DNA from: Archilochus colubris
Taxonomy: Eukaryota; Chordata; Aves; Apodiformes; Trochilidae
Direction: 5' to 3'
NCBI GenBank assembly: GCA_023079485.1
Contig: CM041090.1
Coordinates: 33,568,874-33,632,873, forward strand
DNA length: 64,000 nucleotides
Positions within the stretch are counted from its first letter, which is position 1, and each line of letters opens with the position of its first letter. The notes under the pieces were generated by a model. It was not told the DNA's origin and ran no database searches. It saw only the letters and a program-made list of their open reading frames with translations. The translations under genes were made by a program, and so were the position numbers. Positions 38,036 through 49,030 of the stretch are shown piece by piece.

Positions 38036-38182
38036 ATGGCGGCCGCCAGAGCCCTGCGGGGGGGCGGCTGTGGCTGCCGCTACCGCTATCGCCGTCTCCT
38101 CCTCTCTCCCTCCTCCTCCCTCTCCTCCTCCTCAGCCGGCGGCGGCCTCGCTGCTGAGCGCAGGGAGCGGCAGGAGAGCGCG
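38036..38182 (+). CDS. COA8: COA8 exon 1 (mitochondrial presequence)
   Basis: COA8 (APOPT1) is a mitochondrial factor needed for assembly or stability of cytochrome c oxidase (respiratory complex IV). Loss in people causes complex IV deficiency with leukoencephalopathy. This exon gives residues 1-49, starting MAAARALRGGG. It is rich in Arg, Ala and Ser with six Arg in the first 20 residues and no acidic residue until Glu41, as expected of a matrix-targeting presequence. The ATG has a strong Kozak context (G at -3 and +4). The exon ends gagagcgcg|gtaaat in phase 0. The presequence is not alignable in detail with human, as usual for such regions, so this exon rests on position, start context, phase and composition rather than on sequence identity. 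Confidence 0.78.
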
Positions 38183-39334
38183 GTAAATCCGGGCGGGGCG
38201 GAGGGGCGGGTGGTGCCTGTGTCCCGGGGCCGGAGGGCCGCGGGGAAGGCCTTAAGTGGCCTTTCAGTTTTTCAGTTTCAGACCTTAAATCCCATCCGGG
38301 CCCCGCAGCGCGGTGCGGGGGGGACAGTGGGGGGTTAAAACGGAGCGGTGAGTTACGGGGCTGTCAGAGCCAATTCTGCCCCGAACCGGGAAAACTGAAA
38401 AGCTACAGCTTGACAGTGTTCACAGGGATACAGTAATGAAAAACAAAACCAAGCGAAGTTGCTTCGAACAAAACAAACCATGCTTGTTGGAAAAGAAGGA
38501 AGGATATGGTTTTCTTAATGCATTTCTGAGGTGCGCGTCTGAAAAAGAGAAAGATCCTGACAGGATTAACTCCTGTAAGGAGAGGAGATCAGGCCAAGCT
38601 GTTTGTGTGGATTTACTTAAAACTTGTAATATATATTAATGAATTTGTTTTCATAACCAGTAAAATTCAGGGTTAAACTGAGAAAGAAGTGAACAAAGCA
38701 GCTGAGACATGGCATTTTCCACTAGAACAATGTAACCAATACAAGGTCCTAATGGGATTAACTTCTATCTCGGAGATAATTAAAAGTGTAAGTCTTGTTC
38801 TTAAAACAAGACACTGCCAAGGCCATTTAGGCACCAGCTGGGCACCAAAGAATGTGAACATCTGCACAAGAAGAACATAAAGATGTCGCCACCAACAGAT
38901 AAGAAGAAAGTTATGGCTAGGGTCTGATATCACCTTATAACAATATAATGAAGTCAGCAAGAGTTGAGAATGTAACAATGTTGTAACCTCCCCTTTTACT
39001 GTATAAATACCCTAACCCTTTCCCTTAACCCTTGGAACTCTTTGTCCAGCGCGAGCTGGGAGTTCCCTGGATCCGAAAATAAATACCTTTGCTGTTTAAA
39101 GGCTCAAAACTCTGTCTCTAAACAGTTTTGGTGGCCTTTTTGGGCTTCATGTCTAAATAGAAGTAAATTTTAAACGTATAAAAAAAAATCTGCGTAGATG
39201 AAGGTGCATAATTTCTGACCTTCTTAGCACTTATACGTATTCAGGTTGCGTGGAGTTGTGGAATTTATTTCAAATCGGGATGTTCTTAAAAAACCTCTCC
39301 GGTGTTCGTAATGAGTTCTGCCTGTATTCCCAAG
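38183..39334 (+). other. COA8: COA8 intron 1
   Basis: GT...AG intron of 1152 bp, phase 0. The 5' part is still CpG island; most of the rest is an LTR listed separately. The acceptor used here is 'tattcccaag' with AG at 39333-39334. A stronger-looking acceptor 14 bases later (ggtttcag, exon from 39349) would need a phase-2 donor and does not fit exon 1. Confidence 0.65.
38660..39135 (+). mobile_element. Endogenous-retrovirus LTR in COA8 intron 1
   Basis: Sense-oriented LTR structure: TATAAATA at 39002-39009, then a run rich in 'ccctaaccc/ccttaaccc', then AATAAA at 39078-39083, followed by a U5-like stretch ending 'ctctgtctctaaaca' near 39125 and a following 'gttttggtggcc' that resembles the start of a primer-binding region. 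The 5' limit (about 38660-38680) is unclear and I found no certain target duplication. The family cannot be named from memory. No retroviral coding region is present, so it is a solo LTR or one with only a scrap of internal sequence. Confidence 0.68.
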
Positions 39335-39532
39335 GGCCTGGGTTTCAGCCCCCCCGCACACTCCCGCAGTGACTGGATCGGGCCCCCGGACAAGCACTCC
39401 AACCTGCGCCCCGTCATCTTCTATGTGCCCCCCGAGGAGTCACCGCTGGAGCGGCGGCTGCGGGAGGCCCGGCAGGAGGCCCAGGCCTGTGACCAGCGCT
39501 TCTGGGCACGCCACAACCGCGCCTTCCACCAG
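39335..39532 (+). CDS. COA8: COA8 exon 2
   Basis: It encodes residues 50-115, the best-conserved block of the protein: [28 protein letters not shown] and a charged helix ending [11 protein letters not shown]. Mammalian COA8 has [24 protein letters not shown] and QQFWANQN at the same places. The exon is very GC-rich, in contrast with exons 3-5. Donor caccag|gtgagt, phase 0. The acceptor choice adds [11 protein letters not shown] before the conserved block, comparable with human GVSRFCPPRKSC. Confidence 0.93.
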
Positions 39533-41176
39533 GTGAGTCCTCCCAGATGCCTCCTCCTCCTCCTGCTGCTGCTCACCTGCCCTGCACACTGAAATCCGAG
39601 GAGGCAGGGTGGGGGGTGGGTTGGTGGCCCAGCAGTAGGGTCCTGCCCACGATTTCTGGCTGCTGATTGCTACTGTTACTTTTGTTATGCACTTTTTTAG
39701 TCGTTCATTTCTTTCAAATGGCAAAATTGAAGAGCCTGCCCTTTTTTATTACTGTTTAGTGGCACAGAATATTTGCCTTTTTCCTATCTAGCACTGAAAA
39801 CACAAAGTTAAAACCATTGAGCATGCAAGACCTGTCTGTTACTGGAGCAGCTGTTGAAAAAGATTCTGCAGCTCTTCTTGCTCTTTCATGAGAGAATTTA
39901 TTTATAATCACCAGGGGTAAATTAAGGATATTCCCTGTTTCACGGGCAGTGTAAAAAGTGGGGATTTCGCAGCTGTGGTCTGTCTTCTTTTCTGATTGCA
40001 GCATTCAACACTGAATTTTGTTGGAAGAACAGTAATGGTTCAGTAATTCACCGTTATTTGTGATGTTCTTTGATGATTGTATTCTCCCAAAACTTGCAAA
40101 GATCACAGGCAGCTTGTTTTTTAATTCCATAGAACTGCTTTTTAAGTTTGAAAAATGCATGTACAAGTAGTTACTCTATTTCCATCTGTTGTGGTTTTAA
40201 CTCCAGCTGGCATCACAGAGCTGCTCTGCTTTTCCCCCTGGCAGGATGGGGGGAAAAAAATTGAAAAAGTGAAAGAGACAAAACTCGTGGGTTGAGGCAA
40301 AAACAGTTTAATAGGTAAAGCAAACATCATGCACAAGCAAAGCAAAAGGAGGAATTCATTCACTGCGTCCCGTCAGCAGGCAGCTGTTTGGCCATCTTCA
40401 AGAAAACAAGGCTCCATTATGCATAACAGTTACTCTAGAAGACAAACTCTATCTGGAAGACAAACTCAGTCACTCAGAATGTACCCTTCCTTCCTTCTTC
40501 TTGCTCCAGCTTTATATGCTGAGCATGACATCATGTGGTGTGGAATATCTCTGGTTAGTTTGGCTCAGGTGTGGCTGTGTCCCATCCCAGGTTCTTGTGT
40601 ACCCCCAGCCAACTTGGTGGTGGCCTAAGCAGAAAAGCCCTTGATAGTGTACAGGCACTGCTCAGCAATAACAAAACTATCTCTGTCTTATCAAAGTGTT
40701 TTCAGCACAAATTCAGAACATAGTCCTGTGCTAGCTACTTTGAAGAAAATTAACTCTGTCCAAGTCAAAACTAGCACACCAGTAATTTCAGATTTTTAAG
40801 GCTACATGTTTTACCCTATGCTCAAATTCTAAGTTATACAATACAGTACATCTGCATAGTTTGCTTTTAAACTGAAGGCTTGGATCCTGTCAAACAATGC
40901 TGAAGTTCAGTTGTAATATTAGACCACAAATCAGTTTTGCATGTTTCAGTAGAACGCTTGCATGAATTGATAAGTACGTGTATTAGAACCTAACTGACAA
41001 AATTACTGGTTTAACTTAACTCACTGGATTCAGAGAAATGTTGATATTTCCAAGTGCAATGAGTATTGGTTGTTATATCAGAGGGTATTAAGCACTACAC
41101 TGCTATGTGATTAGAAGCAATGGATAAGTGTGAGGACTGAGTACATCAGATGATAATGTGGAAAAACATGTTTTAG
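39533..41176 (+). other. COA8: COA8 intron 2
   Basis: Phase-0 GT...AG intron of 1644 bp. It carries an antisense LTR (40190-40778); the remainder is unremarkable AT-rich sequence. Confidence 0.85.
40190..40778 (-). mobile_element. Antisense songbird-type LTR in COA8 intron 2
   Basis: Minus-strand LTR of about 589 bp that begins TGTGCTAGTTTTGACTTGG and ends ...GTTAAAACCACA. It has a TATA-like ATATAAA (minus, 40511-40517) and an ATTAAA signal (minus, 40307-40312). The order of words (opening, 'gagttaattttcttc', 'cagcatataaagctgg', 'aacccacgag') recalls an LTR family abundant in songbirds, which I know as TguLTR5-like, though the exact name is from memory. No internal coding sequence, so a solo LTR. 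No clear target duplication remains. Confidence 0.82.
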
Positions 41177-41240
41177 GAAAAAGAAGAATTTATTTATTCA
41201 AGACTGAAAGCCAAGGGTCTGGAAATGAGAGATGAAACAG
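41177..41240 (+). CDS. COA8: COA8 exon 3
   Basis: 64 bp, phase 0 in and phase 1 out. It encodes EKEEFIYSRLKAKGLEMRDET plus the first base of a Gly codon. Human COA8 has [20 protein letters not shown] here. Acceptor tgttttag, donor acag|gttagt. Confidence 0.95.
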
Positions 41241-42968
41241 GTTAGTGAGATCTTTGTTTATAGTTTAGGATGCATTCTGATTTCTGTTTAACCTTGAATT
41301 TTTAATGCTTTTTGTATTCTGTCAAGTAAATGAGCTTCATAGGGGAAGAAGGGAGGAGTTCAGAGATGTGTATGTGGGGGTCAGGTAACTGTTGCAGAGT
41401 TCTTCCCTCAAGTCCTTTCTGCAGCTGCAGGGAAGGTGCTGAAGTCCTACCCAAGTGATACAATCATTCTGTAGTCAGATGAAGGGGAGAGGAAGGGTCT
41501 TTTTCCTTACCCACCTCCTGACCCTGACCTGATGAGCTAGCTGAGCTAAATACACACAGCATTTGCTTCAAGTGCTTGTTCTGGTTGGGTGGATAAATTC
41601 ACAGTCTTTGGCTCCAGGTCCACAGTGTTCCTTGAGGGAGAATAAGACAGTTTCTGAGGAGACAGCAGCTGCTATTTGCCTGTCTTTGCCTAAGCACAGA
41701 TGCTGTAAAATAGTTGCCTCTTTAATTCATTATGTTAAACTTAAACCAAGATGCATTCATAATAACAGAATTGGCCACAGTTGCATGAGGTTGAATGTTT
41801 TGTTTGTAGAATAATGATCTGCTGGAGTTTAGTAAAGCATCTGCTCCAACATTCTTTGCATCACAGATAATTAAAATTATTTTCCAACTGTAAACTGATC
41901 ATCAGGATACAAAGAGAAGCAAAAAATAATTAAGTCTTATGTTGTTTAGAAAAGTCTTCTTTTATACTGGTATTTTGGGGGGTAAGAGTAATAAAAATAT
42001 ACAGTTGAAACAAAGCTTACTTTTTAATATAAATGAATCTACAATCTAGGATCAGTTCTGTTGATACCAGTATGAAGAAGTAGCTTAATTATAGGTGTTA
42101 ATGGCAGTCTTCAAATAGTTTTGGAGTAAATTTATCACAAAGTATGTTAATCCATTTTTATTAGATTTGCAAATTATGACAGATAGAACTGATCAGTAAT
42201 TTACATTGTATGATGGTTCTCAGGAGGTTAAAAGTGCATTTTGGGACAGTAACAAGGTGAATATCACAATTCTGTCTTCATCATATCCATGTTCCCTGGG
42301 ACATTCAAACTTGTCCCTCATTTGAGAAACGTTGGAAGTGCCAAAACATTTGTATGGGAATTATCTGTACAGTTGAGAATATTTCCTTTCTTGTTCTGTG
42401 GAGAGAATCCATCTCCTCTTATAGTCTGCTTATGATAGTAGCAAATTCAAAGTCATCTTTTGCACTTGCTTCTTCACAAACTAATTGTCTACTATATTGT
42501 TAATAAATCTGACACCTCAGAACTTAGGCTTTTTGGTCTAAGTTCCTTGAAATTTGTCAATGGCAACAGAAAAAAAATGTACAGATGACAATATCATGTC
42601 ACTTATGCATAGTGTTCTTTCTATATTTTCAGTATTCTGGAGATTACTTTTACTCAAAGTATAGATACTCCAAGATCTATGGACCTTGACACAGGGGGCC
42701 ACTGCTTCCCTAGATAATCTAAGAACTGATAAACATAATAATTTTCACAAGTAATAAAAGTCTTACTCTGCCAGCTTCAAAATGATCAATATTTTTAATC
42801 TGCTCTGCTCCCTAGGTAAATTTTAAAGGTTGGAAGATATAATACTAAGTTGTTTAGGGTTACACAGGAAGCTCATAGGAGCAAGGAGCCTCGCTCTCCT
42901 GCATCTGGACCCAGTGTTTTAATAATAAAAATTTATCTTGACATTGTTATATCAAAACTTGTTTTCAG
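41241..42968 (+). other. COA8: COA8 intron 3
   Basis: Phase-1 GT...AG intron of 1728 bp, AT-rich. No element I recognise inside it. Confidence 0.85.
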
Positions 42969-43059
42969 GTAAAAAAGCAACACTGAATGCAGAAGAAATG
43001 GCTGACTTTTACAAGGACTTTCTCAGTAAAAATTTCATAAAGCATATGCAGTATAACAG
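42969..43059 (+). CDS. COA8: COA8 exon 4
   Basis: 91 bp, phase 1 in and phase 2 out. It encodes (G)[17 protein letters not shown] followed by [12 protein letters not shown] and two bases of an Arg codon. This block is nearly identical to mammalian COA8 ([20 protein letters not shown]). Acceptor gttttcag, donor aacag|gtatgt. Confidence 0.96.
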
Positions 43060-45716
43060 GTATGTAGAAGGTACTTATGTTGGCTATTGTATATTTCAGT
43101 CTAAGTGAGAGGCCTAAGGTCAGATTTTTAAGTCTGAACATTTTTTTCCATAATTGGTAAAGCAACACATTAAACTGTAATTTTAGAAGATTATTTCTTA
43201 AGTGCTACTACTAGCATTTGACAGATATTTGCATTATTATTTGAGTTCTACTGCTTATTGTTGATTTAGTAGAGGGATGAATCTTGTCTGAGATTTAGAG
43301 AGACAAGATCACAATTTTTTTTTGTGACAAGAGACAAGTACTCAATGTTTTCTCTTATAGCATGGGTCTTTCATGCTCTTAACTGCAAATGGTAAGTATA
43401 CAAGTAAAACAGTTGAAAATTCTGTAATGGATTGTAGTTGAATGGTAAATAAGGATTAGTAAATGTGATTAATCTCAAAGGAAAATTGTTGAATGAGAGT
43501 AATATTTAGCCTTCTTGTTTTTATTATAATGGAAGCATATAGTAAAAATCCGAATTATTAGCCTTGAGTTTGAGGGGTTTTGTGTGACAAAGCATTAGTG
43601 AAATGATTGCCTGAACTTACCCTGTGTGGAACCTCAGCTACCACTGGATGAGCCCACATGTACCATGCCTCTTCACAACAAATACTGCATTGTTTCAGTG
43701 TTTTGTTTGTACAACTTGATAAACTGGACGGGGGATCTGAAGCAACTGAAAAAATGACTTGCAGACACATTACCTTGTAAGCAGCTGTGCACACTTGGTA
43801 GAGGGCTAGAAATTAGGAAGGAATGGGAAGCTGGAGGAGAATAGTACTCAGTCCAGTTACAGTAGCACTGCCTACTGAATATAAAGCCATTTCAGTTTCT
43901 TTTCTGTATTGGACTGAAAAAATTATTTGGTAAGGGTGTAAAGAGTTACTGATGGTTCCTGATGGTGTGATGCTAGTGAGAATTTTACCATTGCTGGGAC
44001 TGATCTATAACAAATTTTACTTTAAGGTTCTTTGTATGTATTGTGCATATACAGTAACATACTGTGCAGTAAGAACAGTTTTACTATAACAAATAGTAAA
44101 AAAAATACGCACATCTTGGCCATGGGAGGGGGGGCCTGAAGAGAGTGGGAACCTCACCAGAAACAGCATGAAAAGATGAAAAGAAAAAAACTCTTTTAAA
44201 TAAAAGGATTGTTGTTCAAATTGCCTATAACTGATGAGTGAGAAAGCAAATATTTTGTTAGAGCTGTCACCAGATGCCATTGTTGTAGTGACCTCAGGAT
44301 AGTGTTCTGTCTTCATGGTAAGAGAGTTCAGGCTTTCTGCCTAAACATAACCTTGCTCATTGCTGCCTTGCAAAATCAGGTAGTGTCCTCTGCATCATTG
44401 GAATTTTAAAGTGGAGCTGCACAGCCCTGAAAGCAGCTCTGAAGCTTTTTTTACAGGCATTCTGATTTTGAGGGGTCATATTTACAAAAATCTGTTTATG
44501 CACTCAGCTGTATGTTCTTTTTCAGTGTTGCCAGCTGGTCTGAAAACTGTCTGCTGAAGTGCTGCAGCTTCCAAAATTAAGTTTAAAATTGAAGCAATGA
44601 CTGAGCATAGATGCCGTGAATATTTAGTTCAGGGTTCTTAGGCTGGAAAAACAGTCTGATTTAGGCAGAAAACTTCAAGACAGATACAGGAAATGAGACA
44701 TGAAAGGGGAAAAGAAACAGTTGCAATGTTACCATGATACGTTGATTTAACATGACATTTGAGGGGACATTTGACATAGCTCAGTGCTGCGTGTCAGCAT
44801 GATTTTGGCTACTGCCCTTACTGAGAGTTTAGTATCTCATGTTTCTGTTGGTTCCTTCCATGCAAGTTTTCCCAAGGAGATGTCAAGACCTAAATCCCAG
44901 TGCTTAATATTTGCTGCTAGTTCTGCAGTAAGTGTATTCTGCTGCTGCCTAAGCAGCATTTAACAAAAAGGGAGAGTGATCCTTCTTGGAGATTGGAAAG
45001 AAATTATGAAATTAATTTGTAACAGGGTCAAGAGTTTGAAGCAAGCTCTCTGAGGTTAAGAAGGGCTGACACAGACTATCCTGTGTGTATATTGAATTGG
45101 CTCCAGAAGTCATTCATGCTGCATAAAAACTATTTAAAGATATAAACACTTAACTTTGGCAATATTAAAGGCATGATCTTTAAAGGGTACAGTATTAGAA
45201 AATTGATATTTCCTGTATTTGGTTATACAGTTAATCTAGGAAATGTCATTTTATGTTATTTCCACCCCCTTCCCCCTTTATGGATGACCAGCTATGCCCT
45301 TTCCAACATACTCATCTTCATACATGCACAAACAAATCGTACCCATAGCACAGTATTGGCAGGAAATTCTTCAGGATAGCTTGATCAACTTTACCTCTAA
45401 AACATGAGATGTGGTTACAATTATTTTATCTTACCTGACTGCAAATACAATTGGTCATAAAACTACCCATCCCTTAACTCTTTAACAGTTGAGCTCTCAG
45501 TGGTGTAGCCCTATATTCTACATGTACTCTGTTAATGGACCTTTTTCATAGATTATTTAACTTCCATTAGTCAGGAAAAGTGTTGCCACAAAGAGTGGAA
45601 AAGCATGTTGTCACTGAAATGTCATTTGTCAATGCTAGAAGATAATTTTAATATCATGATGTACCTTTCTATTCTTTTTATGGGTGCTGCTGATGTTCCT
45701 GGCTTTGGAATCCTAG
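43060..45716 (+). other. COA8: COA8 intron 4
   Basis: Phase-2 GT...AG intron of 2657 bp. The open frames inside it (for example minus-strand 43558-43794 and 44017-44316) match nothing I know. No clear repeats. Confidence 0.85.
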
Positions 45717-45825
45717 AGATTGGTATAAACGTAACTTTACTATCACATTCCTCATGGGACAAGTGGCATTGGTGAAAGCTCTGAGGTGGCTTCGTTGGAA
45801 AAAGAAAAATGTTGGAAGTTCATGA
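45717..45825 (+). CDS. COA8: COA8 exon 5 (C-terminus and stop)
   Basis: It completes the Arg codon and encodes DWYKRNFTITFLMGQVALVK, then ALRWLRWKKKNVGSS and TGA. Human COA8 has [20 protein letters not shown] followed by a basic tail. The total is 202 codons, close to the human 206. The hydrophobic stretch TITFLMGQVAL followed by a Trp/Arg/Lys-rich tail is the family's C-terminal amphipathic segment. Acceptor aatcctag. The 3' UTR is short. Confidence 0.95.
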
Positions 45826-45970
45826 TCACAGCTTCATGAGGAATGCAACACTAGCTAGGCCTGCTATAAATTTGGTGTTCATAGTGATGTTCAGAATCTG
45901 AAGGACTAATGTAATAACTGTTTGAATCTGGTTTTTAAATTATGTAAATAAAAGTTGCTGTTGGTCTTAA
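45826..45970 (+). terminator. COA8: COA8 3' UTR and poly(A) signal
   Basis: AATAAA at 45947-45952, about 120 bp after the stop, followed by the T/G-rich stretch 'gttgctgttggtctt'. Cleavage is expected near 45965-45975. This places the COA8 end well before the KLC1 promoter. Confidence 0.85.
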
Positions 45971-45975
45971 TTTAT

Positions 45976-48900
45976 AATAATGATGTAGGTTTCCTTTGTT
46001 TTATTCAAACTATATCTAAAATATTTGTAAACAGGAACACTACTGAGAAAGCTATTAAAAACTGTTCCTCTTACATTTTATGGAAAGGATTGTAACTCAT
46101 GTTTTTACCACAGTCACATCTCCTGGGTAATGCGTGATCCTGTATGCTGCACCTGAACTCAGGTCAGAGAATGATGTCCCCACTGACCATATTAGTATAT
46201 AACAACAAAAATACCTCATGTTGTGCCAGTTGTCTCTGGGGCAGCAGTAAACCACAAGTAATACAACGTGAGCTGAAAGGACAAGTATGATTTGTGAATG
46301 TATATGTGATTAATTTAGAATAATCCTCTTTTCAGTGTGATTTTATTTTCCTATTTTTTTATAAAGATTTAATATATTATTTCATATGAATTACCAATAC
46401 AATCAGTTCTTCCTAGATAATTTTGTTTTAATTTTTAAAAACATGCACCCCTGGGATGAGAGTTCCTCTAACCTACGATTGGTAAAGATTTTGGTTGCTG
46501 AGCAAGAGATGCATTGCCAGTCATTTCATCTTGATAGAAAAAGAAACTGATACTTGGTTGTATGGAGGAAAACACTACTACTAATAAGTTCTGCTTTCTA
46601 CTGGTTCATTTCTTTCAAAAAATGTGCTGTTCTCACCAGTTTCTCTGAGATGTTAGAAAGAACTTGCCTCAGGGCTTTTTTTCTCACTTCGGGGTACGTA
46701 ACATCAATTGGAAGCAGCTGCGTTTAAACAAAATCTTAATTTTATGCTATGTGTCTGTAATTTAAAAGAAGTCTCATTCCTCATAATATTCTCCCTGTCC
46801 ATTTATACAGTTAAATGATTTGTTTGATACAGCACCTACTAAGAGAATTCTGGTAAAAAGAGTGTATGTTGTTAAATGAAGCGTGTTTTCCTAAAGCTAT
46901 GCTGTAGGGAAGGTTCTACTTTTGGAAATGTCACCTCAGTAGCCATTGACCTGTTTTTCATCTCTAAATGTGACATGATTTATTCACAGGCTTTTTCAGC
47001 TGGAGCAGAAAGGCTTTGTCAGTATCAACTGTAATAATTCCTTTGCAAGATTAAATAAATATTAATGATACGGTAGCAGGCTGCACTGTTTTATACAATG
47101 ATGGTATCATCATAGGGCTAAAACTATCACTGAATTGTGGTTGTAACCTGTGTTACTAAATGAAAACAGTCATTAATAGTGCTTGCTGAGGCGATACCAA
47201 ACACTTCTAGGAAAATATTATTTATGAATGTTACTGAATCAGTATTGTGAAAGGTATAAATATACTAAAAAGCTACAACATGCAGTGTTTCTTTAGGAAA
47301 ATAATTTTTTTAAATGGACTGCTGTGGGTATGTGAAATAATTCTTCAGGGCTTTACAGTAAATCATCTTACAAATGCAAGCTACGACCACAATGTGAATG
47401 CACACTTTAAGAAATAGTTCCAAGGTAACAATAGGATTGAATTATATATGAAAATATCCCCAAGAGGCAGGGACCAGAGCCCCAGTGGTTGGTAGCTGTA
47501 TGTCCTGACAGGCTGTGCATAAGAGCCCTGAGGTAGTTTTACATATGCTTTAAGAGGGTAAAGGTCAATCAGAAGATGCATTTTCATCTTCTGAGCTGCC
47601 CACATTTATTAACACAGACATTTTTGTGTTTGCCTGCTGAACCAGATGAGGAAATTGATTCGCTACCAGAACTCACCCAAGGAAAAAAAGTTAAGATGTC
47701 AGTTGAATTAATAAGCTTCATCATGAAGGTATCAGCGTGCTACTGCTGGCATAGGGGGGAGGTGTAGGAATTCAGATGGAAGGTTTAGATTGTGCTTCAG
47801 TCAATTCACAGTTAAAACTGTTTTCTGAACATCTAATTTTAATGTTGGTCACCCAAACCCAATATAATCAGCATATGCTGATTATCATGCCAGGATTCTG
47901 CTCTGAGCTGCTTGTGAATAAAATTCATGCCTTTATGGTATTGTCTTCATTAAGATTCTGTCTGGAATGCTGGGTCTCTTCATCTGAAGCCTATTGAAGG
48001 AGTGAGGTATTTATCTACTAGGTAAGTGTTGAGTTCTGATTTACAGTATTTAATAAAGCCACTGTGAAAAGATGTTACTAAAAATAATCCATCTGAAATT
48101 TTGGGTCTCATTACCAAAACCACATACATTTACTGAGATAATTACGTTTTCTGAAAAGCCAAAAGTCGTATCATTTTTGCCAGTGTTGCAGTACTTCTGA
48201 TATTTTTTTCTTGACTCAGAGGAATTGTGATAATCCCAGCTGCTTTCAGATACTATTGATCATAAATCCTTTATACATCAAAGGAAGAGTAAGAAGCTGC
48301 CACAGACTGCTAAAAATAAATTTTGTATGTATACAAAGGCCTGCTACAGTAACTGAAGCTGGTGAAGTACATCAAAGAGTGACTTTTCTGTGCACATTTT
48401 CTGAGTATAGGAAAAACATAGAGGAGTTTTCTTATCATTTAGGCGTTTAGCTAATCCTGTCAGAAGGAACAGCAATATTTCATATTCAGCAGTGTCAGCA
48501 TGGGCCTTTTAAATCTGTCTCATGCACTCAGTAAGTGCATAATAAAGCAGAAGTATTTTGGAACTATTAAAATAATTTCAGATAGCTTGTATTGACTGGG
48601 GGTGTTTCTGGCAGTCTGTGTGGGATTGTGCTCTTCACTCAATTTCTCTAGTGGAGCATTAATTTCAGTAGAATATTGAGAGGAGTGTGAGGAAGTGTCA
48701 AATGGGGACTGAGAGGCAAACCAACTAAAGATTGGTTGGAAGTGATTGTGGCATCCTTACATATGATTAATAAGGAACTGTACATTTCTCAATTTCATTA
48801 TGAGTTTTTAAAGTGATAGAAACAACTCATGGGGAGATTGCTTCTGTGTTTTATTGAATATTCTTGGGGATAAAATTAAAATCTGGATGAAAACTCAGAT

Positions 48901-49030
48901 TTGTTATTTACAAGCTGACCCTTCCTGGTCTCATTTTAAGGAGACTGTTCTTTTTGCAATTTTTAACTTCCATTATCACTAAGCAAGATTGACATCCTAC
49001 AGAGCAATCAGATTTAGCCAGACAAGAACT
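45976..49030. other. COA8-KLC1 spacer, left part
   Basis: AT-rich DNA with no supported gene. It holds one isolated exon-like segment at 47646-47728 (separate entry). The open frame at 48211-48450 has no recognisable match or splice context. Confidence 0.5.
47646..47728 (+). other. Orphan exon-like segment
   Basis: A short open stretch reading DEEIDSLPELTQGKKVKMS then VELISFIMK is flanked by an acceptor-like 'gcctgctgaaccag' on the left and a donor-like atgaag|gtatca on the right. I do not recognise the peptide and see no partner exon with matching phase nearby. It could be an exon of an unknown or non-coding transcript, a relic of a pseudogene, or chance. Confidence 0.2.

Larger units (their letters stand above)
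37430..38340. promoter_or_regulatory. CpG island, BAG5/COA8 bidirectional promoter
   Basis: Very GC- and CpG-rich DNA between the divergent BAG5 and COA8 genes, falling sharply to AT-rich sequence on both sides. No TATA box in the core. It has GC boxes (for example 'aaggggcggggac' near 37957) and an ATGGCGGC word at the COA8 start that matches the YY1 core. About 200 bp separate the BAG5 exon 1 donor (37831) from the COA8 ATG (38036), so both transcripts must start within a few hundred bases. The same head-to-head arrangement is known in mammals. Confidence 0.85.
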
